Positions 11,964 through 23,700 of a stretch of 64,000 nt of DNA are shown piece after piece. The stretch spans positions 1,674,001 to 1,738,000 of the forward strand of contig CANTUR010000649.1 in the NCBI GenBank assembly GCA_947683625.1, read 5' to 3'. The notes under the pieces are model-generated. The model ran no database searches. It worked only from the letters and a program-made list of their open reading frames with translations, and had not been told where the DNA came from. A program made the position numbers and the translations under genes. The DNA is from Mallotus nudiflorus. Taxonomy: Eukaryota; Streptophyta; Magnoliopsida; Malpighiales; Euphorbiaceae. How positions within the stretch are numbered: position 1 is the first letter of the stretch; each line of letters opens with the position of its first letter.

Positions 11964-12269
11964 CTTGCCACTCCAGGTGTAAGCATGAGTGTCACAAAGA
12001 GCAATAAAGAGAATCTTTCTCACCGGCTTAAGGAGGAGAAACCTATACATCTTATATTATTAATGGCTTATTTGGATCATTAGCAACAACAGCTACTCAT
12101 TTTTTCAAAATAAATAAATAAATAAATTTGAGCCAATCTAGACATATCTTATCATAGATCAAACTTACATCCCAATTTTCTTGAAAAAAAAAAGGAAAGA
12201 AATGCAAAGATAGATACAGAACAATCGGAAGTTACCTTCGTAAGTGGTGACCTGACCTTGAGTAGCCAT
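11964..12269 (-). pseudogene. ADH3: Class III alcohol dehydrogenase (S-nitrosoglutathione reductase) fragment, exons 1-2
   Basis: Exon 1 (12269-12236) reads MATQGQVTTYE and ends with a GT donor after 34 coding bases; this matches the start of plant class III ADH in sequence and, as I recall, in exon length. Exon 2 (12092-11964) follows an AG acceptor in the expected phase. It gives AVVANDPNKPLII, a stop, VSPP, then after a small frameshifting deletion KILFIALCDTHAYTWSGK, and ends at a GT donor. CxTxAYTWSGK is the zinc-site region of this enzyme; the expected His-Thr-Asp has become Asp-Thr-His. The family reduces S-nitrosoglutathione and oxidises hydroxymethylglutathione. Three in-frame stops and the deletion make it dead. 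No later exon was found in the 1 kb downstream. The retained 143-bp intron means it arose by DNA copying, not from mRNA. Confidence 0.85.
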
Positions 12270-13600
12270 TAAAAAAATAGCAGTGAAGCAATAGAAAAAG
12301 CCAAGAAAAAGCAAATGGGGATTTTCATTATAAGGCTTTATGACCATTAAGCTTCATTATTGTTTCCCTTATGTTGCTTTAACAAAGCATAAATGAATCT
12401 ATCATACCCATATCACTGGCTGATGAGCGAGTATGACTGGTTGAATGTTATGCTGATGTTTGCTAAGTTGCTAACATAATTTTTCATGATGTAAGGGTGA
12501 AACATAATTTATATGTATACAACTACAAGCTTAAAGCTTGAGATATGCCTTAAGCTCTACTTATAAGCTACATACTTATTCCTCTATTCTTAATATTATT
12601 CCCATCTCTATAGACCTAAATATAATATTAAAAAAATATCTTAAGTGCAAACCCCAAAAGACAAAATGAAGGAATTTTTGGCTCAACCTCTTCTACGAGT
12701 TGGAAAAATAAGTAAAAGGAATATGACTCTACAACACCATCATTGTTGTCCTTTTAGAGAATCTGTAAAACTAATAGTGAGGGGGTGAGTATAAAATATA
12801 CTCAATGAGTGGGTAAAGATATAACAAAGTGAGAACAAATGATATTTTTCTCTTAATAAATTCGTATACTAATATTACTATAATAGTAATAATTTAAAGC
12901 TTCTAAGTATGTATAATAAACATATGGAAAATGATAATAAACTATGATTATTATCATTCACTAATTTCTAAAAATGTAAGCTATAAGTAATATATTATTG
13001 AATTACATAAGCATTGCATGTCATAAATTATATAAGCATAAGCATTACAGTCATACATTTTTGTATACATAAAACATGTGCATAAATATACAAGTATAAT
13101 AAAGCAAACATACCCTCTGCTCACTGGTGAACTCTAAAAACTGTTATTGCAAACTCCCTACAACGGTGTACCAATACTAAGCAATAAAAATAGGAACTTA
13201 CAAAGTATAGATAAATAACTCAAAATAAATCAGAAAAAGAAAAAAGCGTGATACGAACACGAGTAGTGACATTTGACTAAGGAAAACTAGAATGAGGCAT
13301 CTTAAAGTACACTCCCCCACTAGAAATAGTCATCCCTGATAACCCTAGGAATGGTCTAGTCATCAAGTCCCCAAGGACAGTGCTACTAAAAGGTAAACCA
13401 CTAGCATAGACCATTGCCTCAGTCTGAAACGTGTCCTCCTCAAAATAGAAACTAGATCTCTTTTTACAAGACCCTCATTACTGTAGATAAGTTCTCATAA
13501 CCCATGTCAATTACAGTTTATTACTAATAAAGTTTGCTACATGCTTGTATAAAATAAGAATAAATAAAAACTCATCAAATCAGAAGAAGCAACTCTAAAA
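12270..13600. other. Decayed repeat, possibly an old gypsy LTR; no gene
   Basis: The first 250 bases would be the ADH upstream region. From about 12650 the text (unit around GAGGGGGTGAGTATAAAATA with CTCAATGAGTG) resembles the middle of Tekay-type LTRs such as B's, in the same orientation as B. No ends or duplication could be defined, so this is only a suggestion. Confidence 0.3.
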
Positions 13601-13619
13601 GATGAAAATCCACGAGACG

Positions 13620-14470
13620 CCTGTGAAGTCCCGGCTCTCAAACTCAAAGGATAAGCTGCAGGAGTTGAGGAGGTAAAGGTGGAGTGACAAGATTACTAGC
13701 TATAGCATCAATCAACTGAGGAATAAGAGTGTCAGCATAAGGAAAGTCTACACCCTTTAGGAGGCTCTCAATAGGATATCCTCCCTCATCAGTAGAAAGC
13801 TCATCCTCATTGAGCTCATAACTCTATAACATATCACCAGCAGGGGGAATAGGGACTTTCCTTATGAATGGTCCATCCCACCAGTAGTAAACTCGTTCAC
13901 CTAAGTACCACACCTTACTGAAAAGATCGAGTAATAAGACTCATCTCTATATTAGCTGCTATATTACTTTCATCTCCATTGACCAATTTGCCCTCCTCAA
14001 ATACCATCAAAGGTGAATCTATTTGAAAAATAAAGTAAATAAAGAACCTTCAAGAATCAAGATAGTCAAAATAATATAATGAAGCATGCTTGATTAAGGA
14101 TCAGCCTAATAATGTAATTCCTAGCCTATGCCCAATCCTCAAACAAATTAGTGGTCTTCTTAATCCAACAAGGATAACAAAGAAAACCATCCTCTTAAAG
14201 ATGCTTGACGGATGGATAAAGGAGAATTTCAAACTCATAAGCTTATATTTGTCAAATAAAAAATTAAAAGTAAAAAAAGTAATAGGAAAATATGTGACAA
14301 AAAATAGAAATATATATACAAAAGAACTCATACTTACATCCAGCACTAACCCCTATAATAGAAGTCCCTGGCTTAGCTCCAGCAACCTTTGTATAGTCAC
14401 CCTCAACATCTAAGTCATTGATAATGAAGGCCATGTTGTCAAGATTCTCCAAAATATTGGGGAAGTCCAT
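13620..14470 (-). pseudogene. Spliced antisense reading frame of element E, unknown function
   Basis: Exon 1 runs 14470-14338: it starts MDFPNILENLDNMAF, continues VAGAKPGTSIIGVSAG, and ends at a consensus GTAAGT donor. Exon 2 starts at 14018 after an AAATAG acceptor, in phase, with SPLMVFEEGKLVNGDESNI. A frameshift near 13920 then leads to KVWYLGERVYYWWDGPF and, after a stop, YELNEDELSTDEGGYPIESL. Element C carries a related antisense block (YETMDVESEELECPIQSL). Extra antisense genes between pol and the 3' LTR are known for the Tat lineage; function is not established and I recognise no domain. The copy is broken. Confidence 0.65.
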
Positions 14471-14552
14471 CTCTTCCAGAATATAAAGGATGTTGTAGAA
14501 TTAGAAAAAAAAAGCCAAAAAAAGATCAAGAAAAGCCTCCCCAAACTAAAAA

Positions 14553-14572
14553 AAAAAACTCAAGTTTTTATA
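14553..14572 (-). promoter_or_regulatory. Candidate TATA box for the antisense frame of element E
   Basis: On the minus strand a TCTATAAAAAC motif lies about 90-100 bases before the exon 1 start at 14470, a plausible TATA distance with a short leader. This supports independent antisense transcription, but no transcript evidence is available. Confidence 0.4.
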
Positions 14573-14899
14573 GACCCAACATGGGGGAAAGCATGCCTAG
14601 CATGTGGCCACATGCTCTAATGCATGGTCACACACAATTCTACACTCCCACCACATGATTTGAGGCAAACTCTGAGACTTTGCACATGCAAACCTTCATT
14701 TTGTATGCACTAAACATATAGAAAAGTACACAAATATGGACACTACCTATCTTAGAACATTGCATGCAACATCACTATTTTTAAAGAACTTAACACTTCT
14801 TAAAAGAGGAAAAATTGAGGAAAATATCATAAGGATATAACATTCATATATGTTACATATCATCAGAATGACATCAATAACATGACGATTGATGACATC

Positions 14900-15270
14900 A
14901 TCATTATATCATCATTACATCATCACTGCTTAGTAGCATTTTAGTATTTTAAAACTACTTAGTAGCATTTTCATATGTTCATTAGCATTTTATCATTGCT
15001 TAATAGCATTCTCACACTTTTCAATAGCATTTTAATCTACTTAGTAACATTTTCATCTACTCAATAGCATTTTATCACTGCTTAAAATCATTTTCATCCG
15101 CTTAGTAGAATTTTTACTTTACTTAATAACATTTTAGTAGTAATTTTACTTTACTTAATAGCATTTTCATTGCTTAGTAGCATTTTCACTCTACTTAGTA
15201 GCACTATCATTGATTAGTAGCATTCTCATATGCTTAGTAGTATTTTCATCCCCATTATGCTTAGTAGCAT
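14900..15270. repeat. Tandem array of roughly 20-30-bp units (TTAGTAGCATTTT)
   Basis: The core CTTAGTAGCATTTTCA or close variants recurs about a dozen times with irregular spacing of 20-30 bp. It is followed directly by the 43-bp array. Confidence 0.75.
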
Positions 15271-15570
15271 TTACATTTGCATGACACTTAAGGAGGATAT
15301 AGTCGCATCTTTATTTGCATGAAACTTAAGGAGGTTATAGTCGCATCTTCATTTGATTGACACCTAGGGAGGTTATAGCTACATCTTCACTCATGTGACA
15401 CCTAAGGAGGTTATAGTCACATCTTTATTTATGCGACACATAAATAGGTTATAGTTGCATTTACATTCGCATGACACCTAAGGAGGTTATAGTCGCATCT
15501 TCATTTGCATGACACCTTAAGAGGTTATAATCACATTATCATTTGCCTAACACTTAAGGAGGTGATGACA
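15271..15570. repeat. Tandem array, about 43-bp unit, seven copies
   Basis: Each unit carries GACACCTAAGGAGGTTATAG followed by TCGCATCTTCATTTGCAT or variants. A related array with the same GACACCTAAA-AGGTTATAG core lies at 19856-20180, so the monomer occurs twice in this element. Confidence 0.8.
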
Positions 15571-16798
15571 GTATCCTCAAAAACAATAATTGAATCACAA
15601 CAACCAAAGCAACCAAAATCCTAAATTTTGCGATAAGTGAAAGACTGTAAAAAAGGAAGTCAGAATAAACCCGACTAAGAATCTTCTTTCAGATAGACAA
15701 ACAACCAAAGTTATTTTTATTTTGTAAGGAAGTGCAACTATATCAAAGTAAAATAAATAGCATAATATAAAGTTAATAAAACTACGCAATTTGATAAAGT
15801 AAACCCAAGCATGTAAAGGTAAAAGCCACTTATAAAGCAATATAACAATGGTCATACAATATAATAAGAATTACAAGAATGTAGCAAGGGCTAATAGTAA
15901 TGGTAGCATCAGTAGTCAACAAAAATGACAACAGTAGAGGAAATAGAAAACATCAAACCAATAAACCAGCAAATGCTACCATCATCATTGCCTCTACACT
16001 AGAAGTGACCTCTTCTTTCTTTCTTTTAATACATACATATGCATTTGCATTTATACATTGAAAAATATATATAACGGCTCTTTTCTTTCATTCTTGAAAA
16101 CTTTATCTATGCCATAGGTGGCATGTATCAGAGTTGAGTGAGCTTATTTTAATTGTCATAATCTTCCTTTAGTGCTCATTCATAATTTCTTAAGCATGAT
16201 TAACAGCTCCAAGTCAAGACTTTCTAAACTTTAATTAATCTAATGCTCACCTACCACCTAGCTAGAAGAAGAACTTGCAAGACAAAACTCATAGAGGACA
16301 TTGATGAAAAAATAAATTACAATTATTGAGATATCTTTCAAACAGGTTTGTGATCTCAAAACTATAGTTACCTACTTTAATGCTTAGAAATGAGTAAAAG
16401 TATCTAAAAAGGACCCTTTATGGTAATAAAAATTACCCTTTTACAGTATTCACTCTGAGTAACTTAAGAAAGGCGGGGAATACTAAATGAGGAATCATTT
16501 ATAAAAAATACAAGAAAAGTAAAGAAAAAATAAAAACCAAATCAAAATTTTTGCACACTTCAATGCTCCAAAAGTAGGGTATGAGTATCCTAAAGGATCT
16601 TTCAATGGTATCCATGGTGAGTAATAGAAGAAAGGCAGGGGATACATAATAAAGGAAAACCCTGTGGAAAGATAAATGATGTGGGGTCTATTATCACTTC
16701 CTTGTTGAAAAGCCTCTTGATAATTAAAATTTATTCTATTAATCTACATTCTTTATAAGTTTCATCTCACTATATTCTTTAGAAATTCACTTAGGAAG
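15571..16798 (+). other. Non-coding 3' internal region of element E
   Basis: No coding frame was recognised. At 16355-16650 a unit of about 200 bp occurs twice (CAATGCT...GAGTA...TATC...AGAAAGGCGGGGAATAC). It matches the triplicated unit of element C at about 41880-42170. Confidence 0.55.
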
Positions 16799-19167
16799 TG
16801 TTAGTATAAATGTGCCCTAATGCCATTTCTTATAATATAAATGACATTGTACTTATAACTATATGTCAATATAATATTCATTTAGATAAAGTGTCTATTT
16901 ATTTGAGTATTCACCCTTTAGCCTAATGTTAAATATGTTTATTATTAAGTGTTGATAATATGAGTGACAAATTCATTTAGTACTTATACTATAAAATTTG
17001 TATAGTCATTGGATTAATAAATGGGTCATATTAATCTGTAAATTATCACCTTTGTCTATTTTCCTTAATCGATATATGATATCGATAGTGGGAGGTAGTG
17101 AGTCTCATGCTACTTGATATGAGATATTAGAATAGACATGTGGATACTCATGTGATGGGTGGATCAAACGGTGACGTAAGATAAGTGATTATGTAGAAAT
17201 TCACTTCAATCAATAATCATTGTCTTGGACATAATGGTGCATGTGGTCCTTTAACCTAAGGCAACACAGTCATCCACGCATGGTTGACTAGAGTATGTTA
17301 CTACTTACATACCTGTGCTAGCTATGTATGGGTATATGGCATATGGTGGCTCTAGTTAGTTCTATGTAGGGATAAGTGATTGGTCAAGATAAAATTCATT
17401 ACTTTTAGTGAACCAGGATAAGATCTTATGCTATCTAAGTTATTATAGATGAACAAGCACCTACCCAGGTCAAACTTGACTTACTTGAAAAGTATTTTGG
17501 TACTAGAAAGTGTTTCTAGTAAAAGTCATATTTTATTGAGAATTGAACTAAATATGAGGTCATATGATTGAGGCAATTAGAGTTTGACAAATGATGACTC
17601 CAGCTAATGTCGATATCTTCAAATGAAGGGTCATTGAGTGCATGGTAATTATGTTCTATAGTTCTTGTAAATCTACGGAAAGCATTTATTTCCAACTGGG
17701 TAGTCATAACATCTATGTTGGGGGTCACTCATGACTTTTGGAAACTAAATGTGATTAATTAGGATTTTCATATTTAGATTACAAAGAGTTTCCAATAATA
17801 TTAAGAGTTAACATTATTTATTTCCATTGCCATGTGGACTTGAACCTAGTAAGTCACACACATAAGAGTAGCACTAATAATGATATTTATTAATTTGATT
17901 ATTAATTAAAGTGTTTAATTAATTAATTAAATTAATTGGATTGGATTTTCACTTGTGCGAGGATCTAACATATCCCAGAATCTAATTCAAAGGTTAGGAC
18001 TATTAAATATTAATTTGGCCTTAATTTAGTATATGATATTAAGTTTAAGGACCAAATTGATATTTGCCAATAATACTAATTTGGATATGGACCATGAGAT
18101 AGGCCTTGTATATGTAGTTTAATGGATGATGCATGGGCTTGGACAATTATGCATATTATTAATATAAGCCTTCTTTTAAGTATTAAATAAAGCCCATAAG
18201 ACTAATTAATGGATGTTGTAGAGATGGGCTCATTTAAGAGTTAAATAAGCCTAAAGCCCACTTACTAAACGAGGTGCCACATAAGTATGACCATGTGATG
18301 ATCATGCTTGCATGGTGGCCACCTAAGCATAGCTTTACATGCAATGTGATTGCATGGTTGACAACATGGAGATGTGTCACAAGCATGCACCTTAAGTTAG
18401 TGGTCAATCTTTATGTGCATGAGATAGCTTATTTTACACTTAAAGTAAAAAAGTAAGCACTTGCATGAGATTGCTTATCCTACACTCAAGCTTAAGTTTA
18501 TGGAGAATCTCTACATATGTAAATTAGTCTCTTACATACATACATGAAGTTAGTAAAGTTTCTTTACACATTTGATACTTCACTTACCACTTATATTAGA
18601 GAGAAAACACTACGAGAGAAAATAAAAGTTGAGTATTCTTTTTCATCTTTCTTCTAAATATTGTGAGTGTATGAGTGAGAAATACAAGAGTTGTGTTTCT
18701 TCATAAGCCCATTGTCATCATCCTTTGTACAATAGTTGTGCAAGTGAAGGCTACATCCAAGCAAAGAGAGGAGCTTTAACAAGCTTTCGGGTCACCACAA
18801 AGGAGGAGCTTATGGGTAGAGATTGTTCAAAAGCTTAAAGTCATTCTGGTGCCACTTTTATGTTTAAAGTCAGAGGCTTTATACTTAGGGAGCTAAGAGC
18901 TTGTAGATTTCCATCAACCATTTCCTAAAGCCTATTGACTGTCCTATCGACATTTAGAGTTTGTAAGTGTTACTAAACTCTAAATGTAGGTCTCTTGCCA
19001 TGCTTTGTGTTTCGATAATTTTATGAATCTTTTATTTATGTTGTCTATTAATCATGTAAGTAATTCGTTATGTAAATTCAATGTGCTCTTATCTTAGTGG
19101 TTTTAGAATGCTTGCCTTTTTATAAGGGTTACAGACTAGGAAAAAATTTTGAAATTTATCCTAATCA
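16799..19167 (+). mobile_element. Probable solo LTR inserted in element E
   Basis: The segment interrupts the internal region of E. It begins TGTTAGTATAAATGTGCCC and has a long non-coding body with phrases resembling solo LTR I (51251-52795), such as GGTCCTTTAACCTAAGGCAA. A plausible end is ATCCTAATCA at 19167. Flanks GGAAG and GTTTC do not match, so the exact ends or the solo status are uncertain. No open frame above 70 codons is meaningful here. Confidence 0.5.
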
Positions 19168-19855
19168 GTTTCATGCTCACACCATGCTCCCACTCATATT
19201 CTAATCAATTCCTTCAAGGACCTTGATCTCCACTCAGTAATACAAATGGCCTTGGCCATGAGCTATGAATCATGTTTTTGAATTGACAAAATTTGTATTA
19301 AATCAATATTATCATGGTAATGACAACTTAAGCCCTCTAATACATATAACTTTTAGCATTGATAAATCAACTACAAGAATTTAAGAATATAAGCACTTGA
19401 CTAACGGTGACTAATTCAATGCATAAATTCTTTAAATATACTTCATGAAAAAACTATAAATGAATACTCTTCACATGTACATCTATGCTCTTCAAGAAAT
19501 CAAGTTGCAACTAGTTAATCAATAAGAATTAAAAAGTCAGCACCAATTAAGATCATAAAGCATTTCTAAGAAAAGGGCCTCAAGCTGCTACCAGTTAATA
19601 AATCCAAAAGTCATAATCACTTATCAAGATCGAGAGGGCACCTATAAGAAAATCAAAATAAAGGAAGGACTCCAAGTCGCTACCATTCAATAAAGAATTC
19701 ATTTAGATCAAGAAGCACTTACAATAAAATCCAAAGGTAAAAGATACAATGCATTTGGCACCATTCATAATCACAATCACACAATAAATCATAGTCTTAA
19801 ATTATGATATCATTATGCATCAATCATGATTATAATCATAACTAATCATTTTTGC
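19168..19855 (+). other. Non-coding internal region of element E, nothing coding
   Basis: This continues the 3' internal region after the solo LTR. A phrase with CAAG(T/C)TGCTACCA(G/T)T and TAATAAATCCAAAAG recurs two or three times at about 19500-19700. No gene was seen. Confidence 0.5.
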
Positions 19856-20180
19856 TTGACACCTAAAAAGGTTATAGTGGCATTATCCATTCCCTTAACA
19901 CAACTAGTGGGTGTTAATTAGCATTATCTTTTCCATTAACACAGTCAAAGGGTGTTAAGTGGCATTATCTATTCCCTTAAAATAACTAGAGGGTGTTAAG
20001 TGGCATTATCTTTTCTTCTGACACCTAAAGAGCTTATAGTGGCATTATCCACTCACCTAACAGCTTAAAGAGCTTTTAATGGCATTATCTATTCATTTGA
20101 TGTCTAAAGAGGTTATAGTGGCATTACTTCCTGACATTGAAAAGAATGTTAGAACCCTTAACATGACTAGAGAGTGTTAA
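19856..20180. repeat. Tandem array, about 45-bp unit, about seven copies
   Basis: Units contain GACACCTAAA-AGGTTATAGTGGCATTATC or the variant AACAC...GAGGGTGTTAAGTGGCATTATC. The core matches the array at 15271-15570. Confidence 0.75.
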
Positions 20181-20394
20181 GTATGACACCTAAAGGGTAG
20201 TTGTTGCATTTCATTTGCATACTTGTATATTATATTCCTAACTACATATCACTATCATGTGATTATCTCACTTGCTTGAATCATTTGAGCAAAAATTACA
20301 TCTTTTAATATATCACAAATTGTATCATTCTGTATGTTTCTTGAATTGCATCATTTAGTGTGGATCCAAAAATGCATCACTACCACGTTCATAT

Positions 20395-20690
20395 GAAAAT
20401 TGCATTCATTTTTGCGTGAATCTCAAAATTGCATCATGCATATGTCTAAAACTGTTTTGCACATTTTTCATATATTATTATCATTTTGCATGAATCCTAA
20501 AATAGCATTTTGCATGAATGTTGAAATTGCATCTTGCATGAATCCCAAAATTGCATCTTGCATGAACCCTAAAATTGCATTCTGTGTAAATCCTAAAATT
20601 GCAATCTGTATGAATCCTAAAATTACATCTTGCATGAATCCCAAATTGCATGCATCCAAACTACACCTTGCATGATGACTAAATCACAAA
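20395..20690. repeat. Tandem array, 24-bp unit (TGCATGAATCCCAAAATTGC)
   Basis: About nine units near 24 bp lie in tandem. Because 24 is divisible by three, both strands are open and would encode eight-residue peptide repeats (CMNPKIAS on plus, ILGFMQDA on minus). This is a by-product of the repeat period, not a gene. Confidence 0.8.
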
Positions 20691-20854
20691 AAACAACGAC
20701 AACTAAATCTTAAACAACAACGACAAGGGAAGATGTCTGAAGATGACACAATGCTTCACTAAGTAAGTACCTCTCCCTAAAAAATGATTTTTGCATCTCT
20801 ATATTTGTTTTGCATGCATTGACATTAGCATCGTGATGCTATACAATACATGCA

Positions 20855-20868
20855 AAGCAAGGGGCAAC
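20855..20868 (+). promoter_or_regulatory. Polypurine tract of element E
   Basis: AAAGCAAGGGGCAAC directly precedes the 3' LTR. Element C has the same layout, AAGGGGGGCAAC before its 3' LTR. This is where plus-strand DNA synthesis would be primed. Confidence 0.7.
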
Positions 20869-22922
20869 TATCATACCTCAAATTTAACTGTCCCTTAAAA
20901 AGTTTGATGATGAATGGTTTCTTCGAACATGACTAAAGTTTGTCGTAACATCTCTAAAGTGTGAAAAGGTCTAGCAATCTTAAAACCCTAATCAATCCCC
21001 TAGTGTGCAAAATCAATAACCGAGTCTCTACGTCATGCTCTGATCTTATGAAATATGAGTCATTGGAGCAATGAGAGGCTCATTTCAAGTGATCATCCTT
21101 GAAAACATGTAACTTATTGAGTTGGGGCTCAACATTGTGAAAAAAAATTAATTTTGATAGAACTCACTTTGGATACATGTTTGAAAGGCTAAAAAGCCCC
21201 AAATATGGTCCCAAAATAGTCCATACATGTCCAAATTTTAGTGTGCATCTTAAAGAAGTGCACATGATCATGCACAAGTGTGCATAACCATGACATGTCA
21301 CTACTAAAATCAAAGCTAATTCATAAAAAATGGATGCATCCAAAAGGCTCAAAAACCCTTAAAAGTGACTTCAAAATAGTCCAAAATGACTTAATGATTA
21401 GCATATATCGCTTAGAAGTATGCACATTCATTTGAAGAGTATGCATGACCATGTATACTTTAATGTGTCATACACTAAAATAAAAGCCAAATTACATGAA
21501 GTGGACCTCGAAAACATGTTTAAAAGACCTAAAAACCCTAGTAACCAAACTTGGAGTAGCCTAAGAAGTCCTTAAGTGCATATGGCCATGCACAAGTGTG
21601 TATGATCATATGCCTAGTGGGTGGTCACACACACTTTATATGACCATGTGCTCCATTTTACATGCACACATGTAACTACATGCAAAAACACCATAAAACT
21701 TTTTTTTTTTGCAATAAATAAGGGAATTCATACCTCACTTTGGGGGGGGGGGGTGGGAGCACTCACATATAAAAAAATATGTCTATTTGAAGGCTCTAAA
21801 AACCTATTTCCACATAAACCTAGCTCTCCCATTGCATTGTTTCTGGGTTACTATACCACTTTTGAACTAAATCTAACATAATCTTTGTTAAAACATGCTT
21901 CAAAGGTATACAAATCTGCATCATTCTACATGTCATTTTGAACTTATTGATGAGGAAAGCTTAAATATCTCTCAAAGCTAAAGCTTTAAAACTCAAATAA
22001 GCTCAGTTGAATATAAGGACCACATAATCATTTTAGCATGTTTATTTTATCACACAACATTTTACTTTACTGTCGCCAATGTTTGCAAAATTTGTTATGA
22101 TTGCATGTTGAGACTGGCAAATCATTTTTCTCATTTTAAATTGTCATCTTACATGCTCTAGTTTTGAAACATGAAAAATCATATATTATGTATTAATAAC
22201 GTGAGAAGTTTGCATTTTAAACTAGGTTTATCATGTTCTCGGTCCAATGATGCTATCATGCATCTCTTAAATCATCATTTAGGAATTTCATATCATCACA
22301 ACATAATAATCACCAAAAACATGCATGATTACTTACTCTTCCAAGTGATTGAGTGTTTGTTGTTTATTTCATTATTTACATTATCGAACAAGCTACGTGT
22401 ATAGTTATGCTAACCTTTGCAGGATTACTATATCTAAGCTAGATTTACATTTTTGTAACTTTTTTTTCATTTTATCTATATTTCATTAGAAAAGTAATGT
22501 AATAATAATAATTTGGTTCCATTACATTATATTATATGATGTACTATATGAATGCAATATACACTATCATTACTAAAACTAGGGTGTTGCGGTAGCTATA
22601 TGTTGAATATCGTATAATGAGAAATAATCATAAAGTAGATGTAATTTCCCAAACTCAAAAATCTCTACTGGAGGTAATACTCATTAAGTGACCCGATGTT
22701 GTCCCTTTCCTCTTTTCCATTTTCTAAAAATCGGGTGGCAACTCCACAAACACAAAGCATCTCATTCCTCCCGAGACTGACCATTTGTCCATGTCCCACA
22801 AATGGAACAGATGTCCCTATTTGGTAAAGTTGTCATGTCCCACACAGAATCATACCTGCAAATATCCTCTTTTATGGTGGAAAGGAAAAAAAAAGTAAAG
22901 CCAGAGAGAGAGGTCACTCGCA
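20869..22922 (+). repeat. 3' LTR of element E, about 2.05 kb, same family as D's LTR
   Basis: It starts TATCATACC (TG mutated to TA, aligned with TGTAATACCC of D) and ends GGTCACTCGCA, aligned with D's end GGTCACTCACA. The block around 22640-22850 matches D at 5240-5450 in opposite orientation. Past 22922 the sequence is a copia integrase frame, so the LTR end is also the junction with element J. Confidence 0.75.
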
Positions 22923-23700
22923 CTACCATTAATCAAAAATCATGAAAAAGAGATGGAACATCACTTTTATTTTCTATTAGATAGTACCAAGTGAATAATG
23001 AATATCATCTATGAAAATAATAAAATATTTATGTTGTGAAAAAGAGTGGATTGGGGTGGGGTCTAGACATCTGAATGAATCAATTCTAAAGGTTTTAAAC
23101 TATGATTATGAGTCAAGGGTAAATGGACTCGATGTAATTCTCCTAAGCAATAAGCAGAACATTTATTTATGTTTTTTTTTTAAAGAATAACAAGGTAATT
23201 GAAACTGATAAACTAAACTAATTTGTGAACTATTTGAAAATTTGGATGTCCAAGTCTCATATGCCAATTTTTCCAGACTTGCAAGAGAAACGGATGCAAA
23301 TGAAGATTTTTGTTATGAAGTTGCCGACCTAGCTTGTAAAGTCCTTGCTCATCTTATCCGTGAAGCATCGTCTTCTTTGAAACCTTGTCTTTAGCAAAGC
23401 AAGAATCATGATGAAATTTAGAAAAACATTTATTATTAGTGCAAATTTTTTTAACAGATAAGAGTGGTTTGGTTATGTGTGGTACATGGAGAACATTTTT
23501 TAATTTAAACTGTTTGAAGGGTGAAGGAATAATACTAGAACCAATATAAGAGAAATGCAAGCCATGTCCATTACCAATAGTTAATTTTTTGTGACCTTGA
23601 TACTCATTGGCAATGCTTAGAGATGACAGGTCAAGGGTGACATGATGAGTTACCCTTTGTCTGGATACCAGGAAGCCATAAGAGGAGCAGATGGAGTTGG
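22923..23700 (-). pseudogene. Copia protease, GAG-pre-integrase and integrase start (broken)
   Basis: Around 23650 WYPDKG is a damaged copia protease site, normally WYPD-T/S-GA. At 23560-23354 an open stretch reads MHFSYIGSSIIPS and KLKNVLHVPHITKPLLSVKK, the classical GAG-pre-integrase linker. A decayed linker follows. Near 23040-22980 HKYFIIFIDD and KIKVMF correspond to the first catalytic Asp region of the copia integrase core (FIDD...KNKSDVF). Stops and frameshifts are frequent. The frame runs up to the 22922/22923 junction. Confidence 0.75.

Larger units (their letters stand above)
13600..22922 (+). mobile_element. Element E: 3' part of a Tat-like element with antisense frame and tandem arrays
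   Basis: The 3' LTR (20869-22922) is preceded by a polypurine tract and by an internal region laid out like the 3' half of element C: antisense reading frame, then repeat-rich non-coding DNA, then LTR. Several blocks are shared with C, such as repeated GAGTA...AGAAAGG(C/T)GGGGAATAC units at 16380-16650 and 41900-42170. No gag or pol is recognisable to the left and no 5' LTR was found, so the left limit is uncertain. A solo LTR (16799-19167) is inserted in it. Confidence 0.65.

Noticed and set aside
14900..15570. Regularly spaced short repeats resembling a CRISPR array
   Set aside because: Units are contiguous and diverged with no unique spacers, in a plant retrotransposon; ordinary tandem repeats.
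20400..20675. Eight-residue peptide repeats (CMNPKIAS) on plus and mirror frame on minus
   Set aside because: A result of the 24-bp tandem repeat; both strands are open equally and no start context or neighbour supports a gene.
20869..22922. Reading this segment as a solo LTR
   Set aside because: A polypurine tract and internal-type sequence precede it, and flanking 5-mers do not match, so a 3' LTR of a truncated element fits better.
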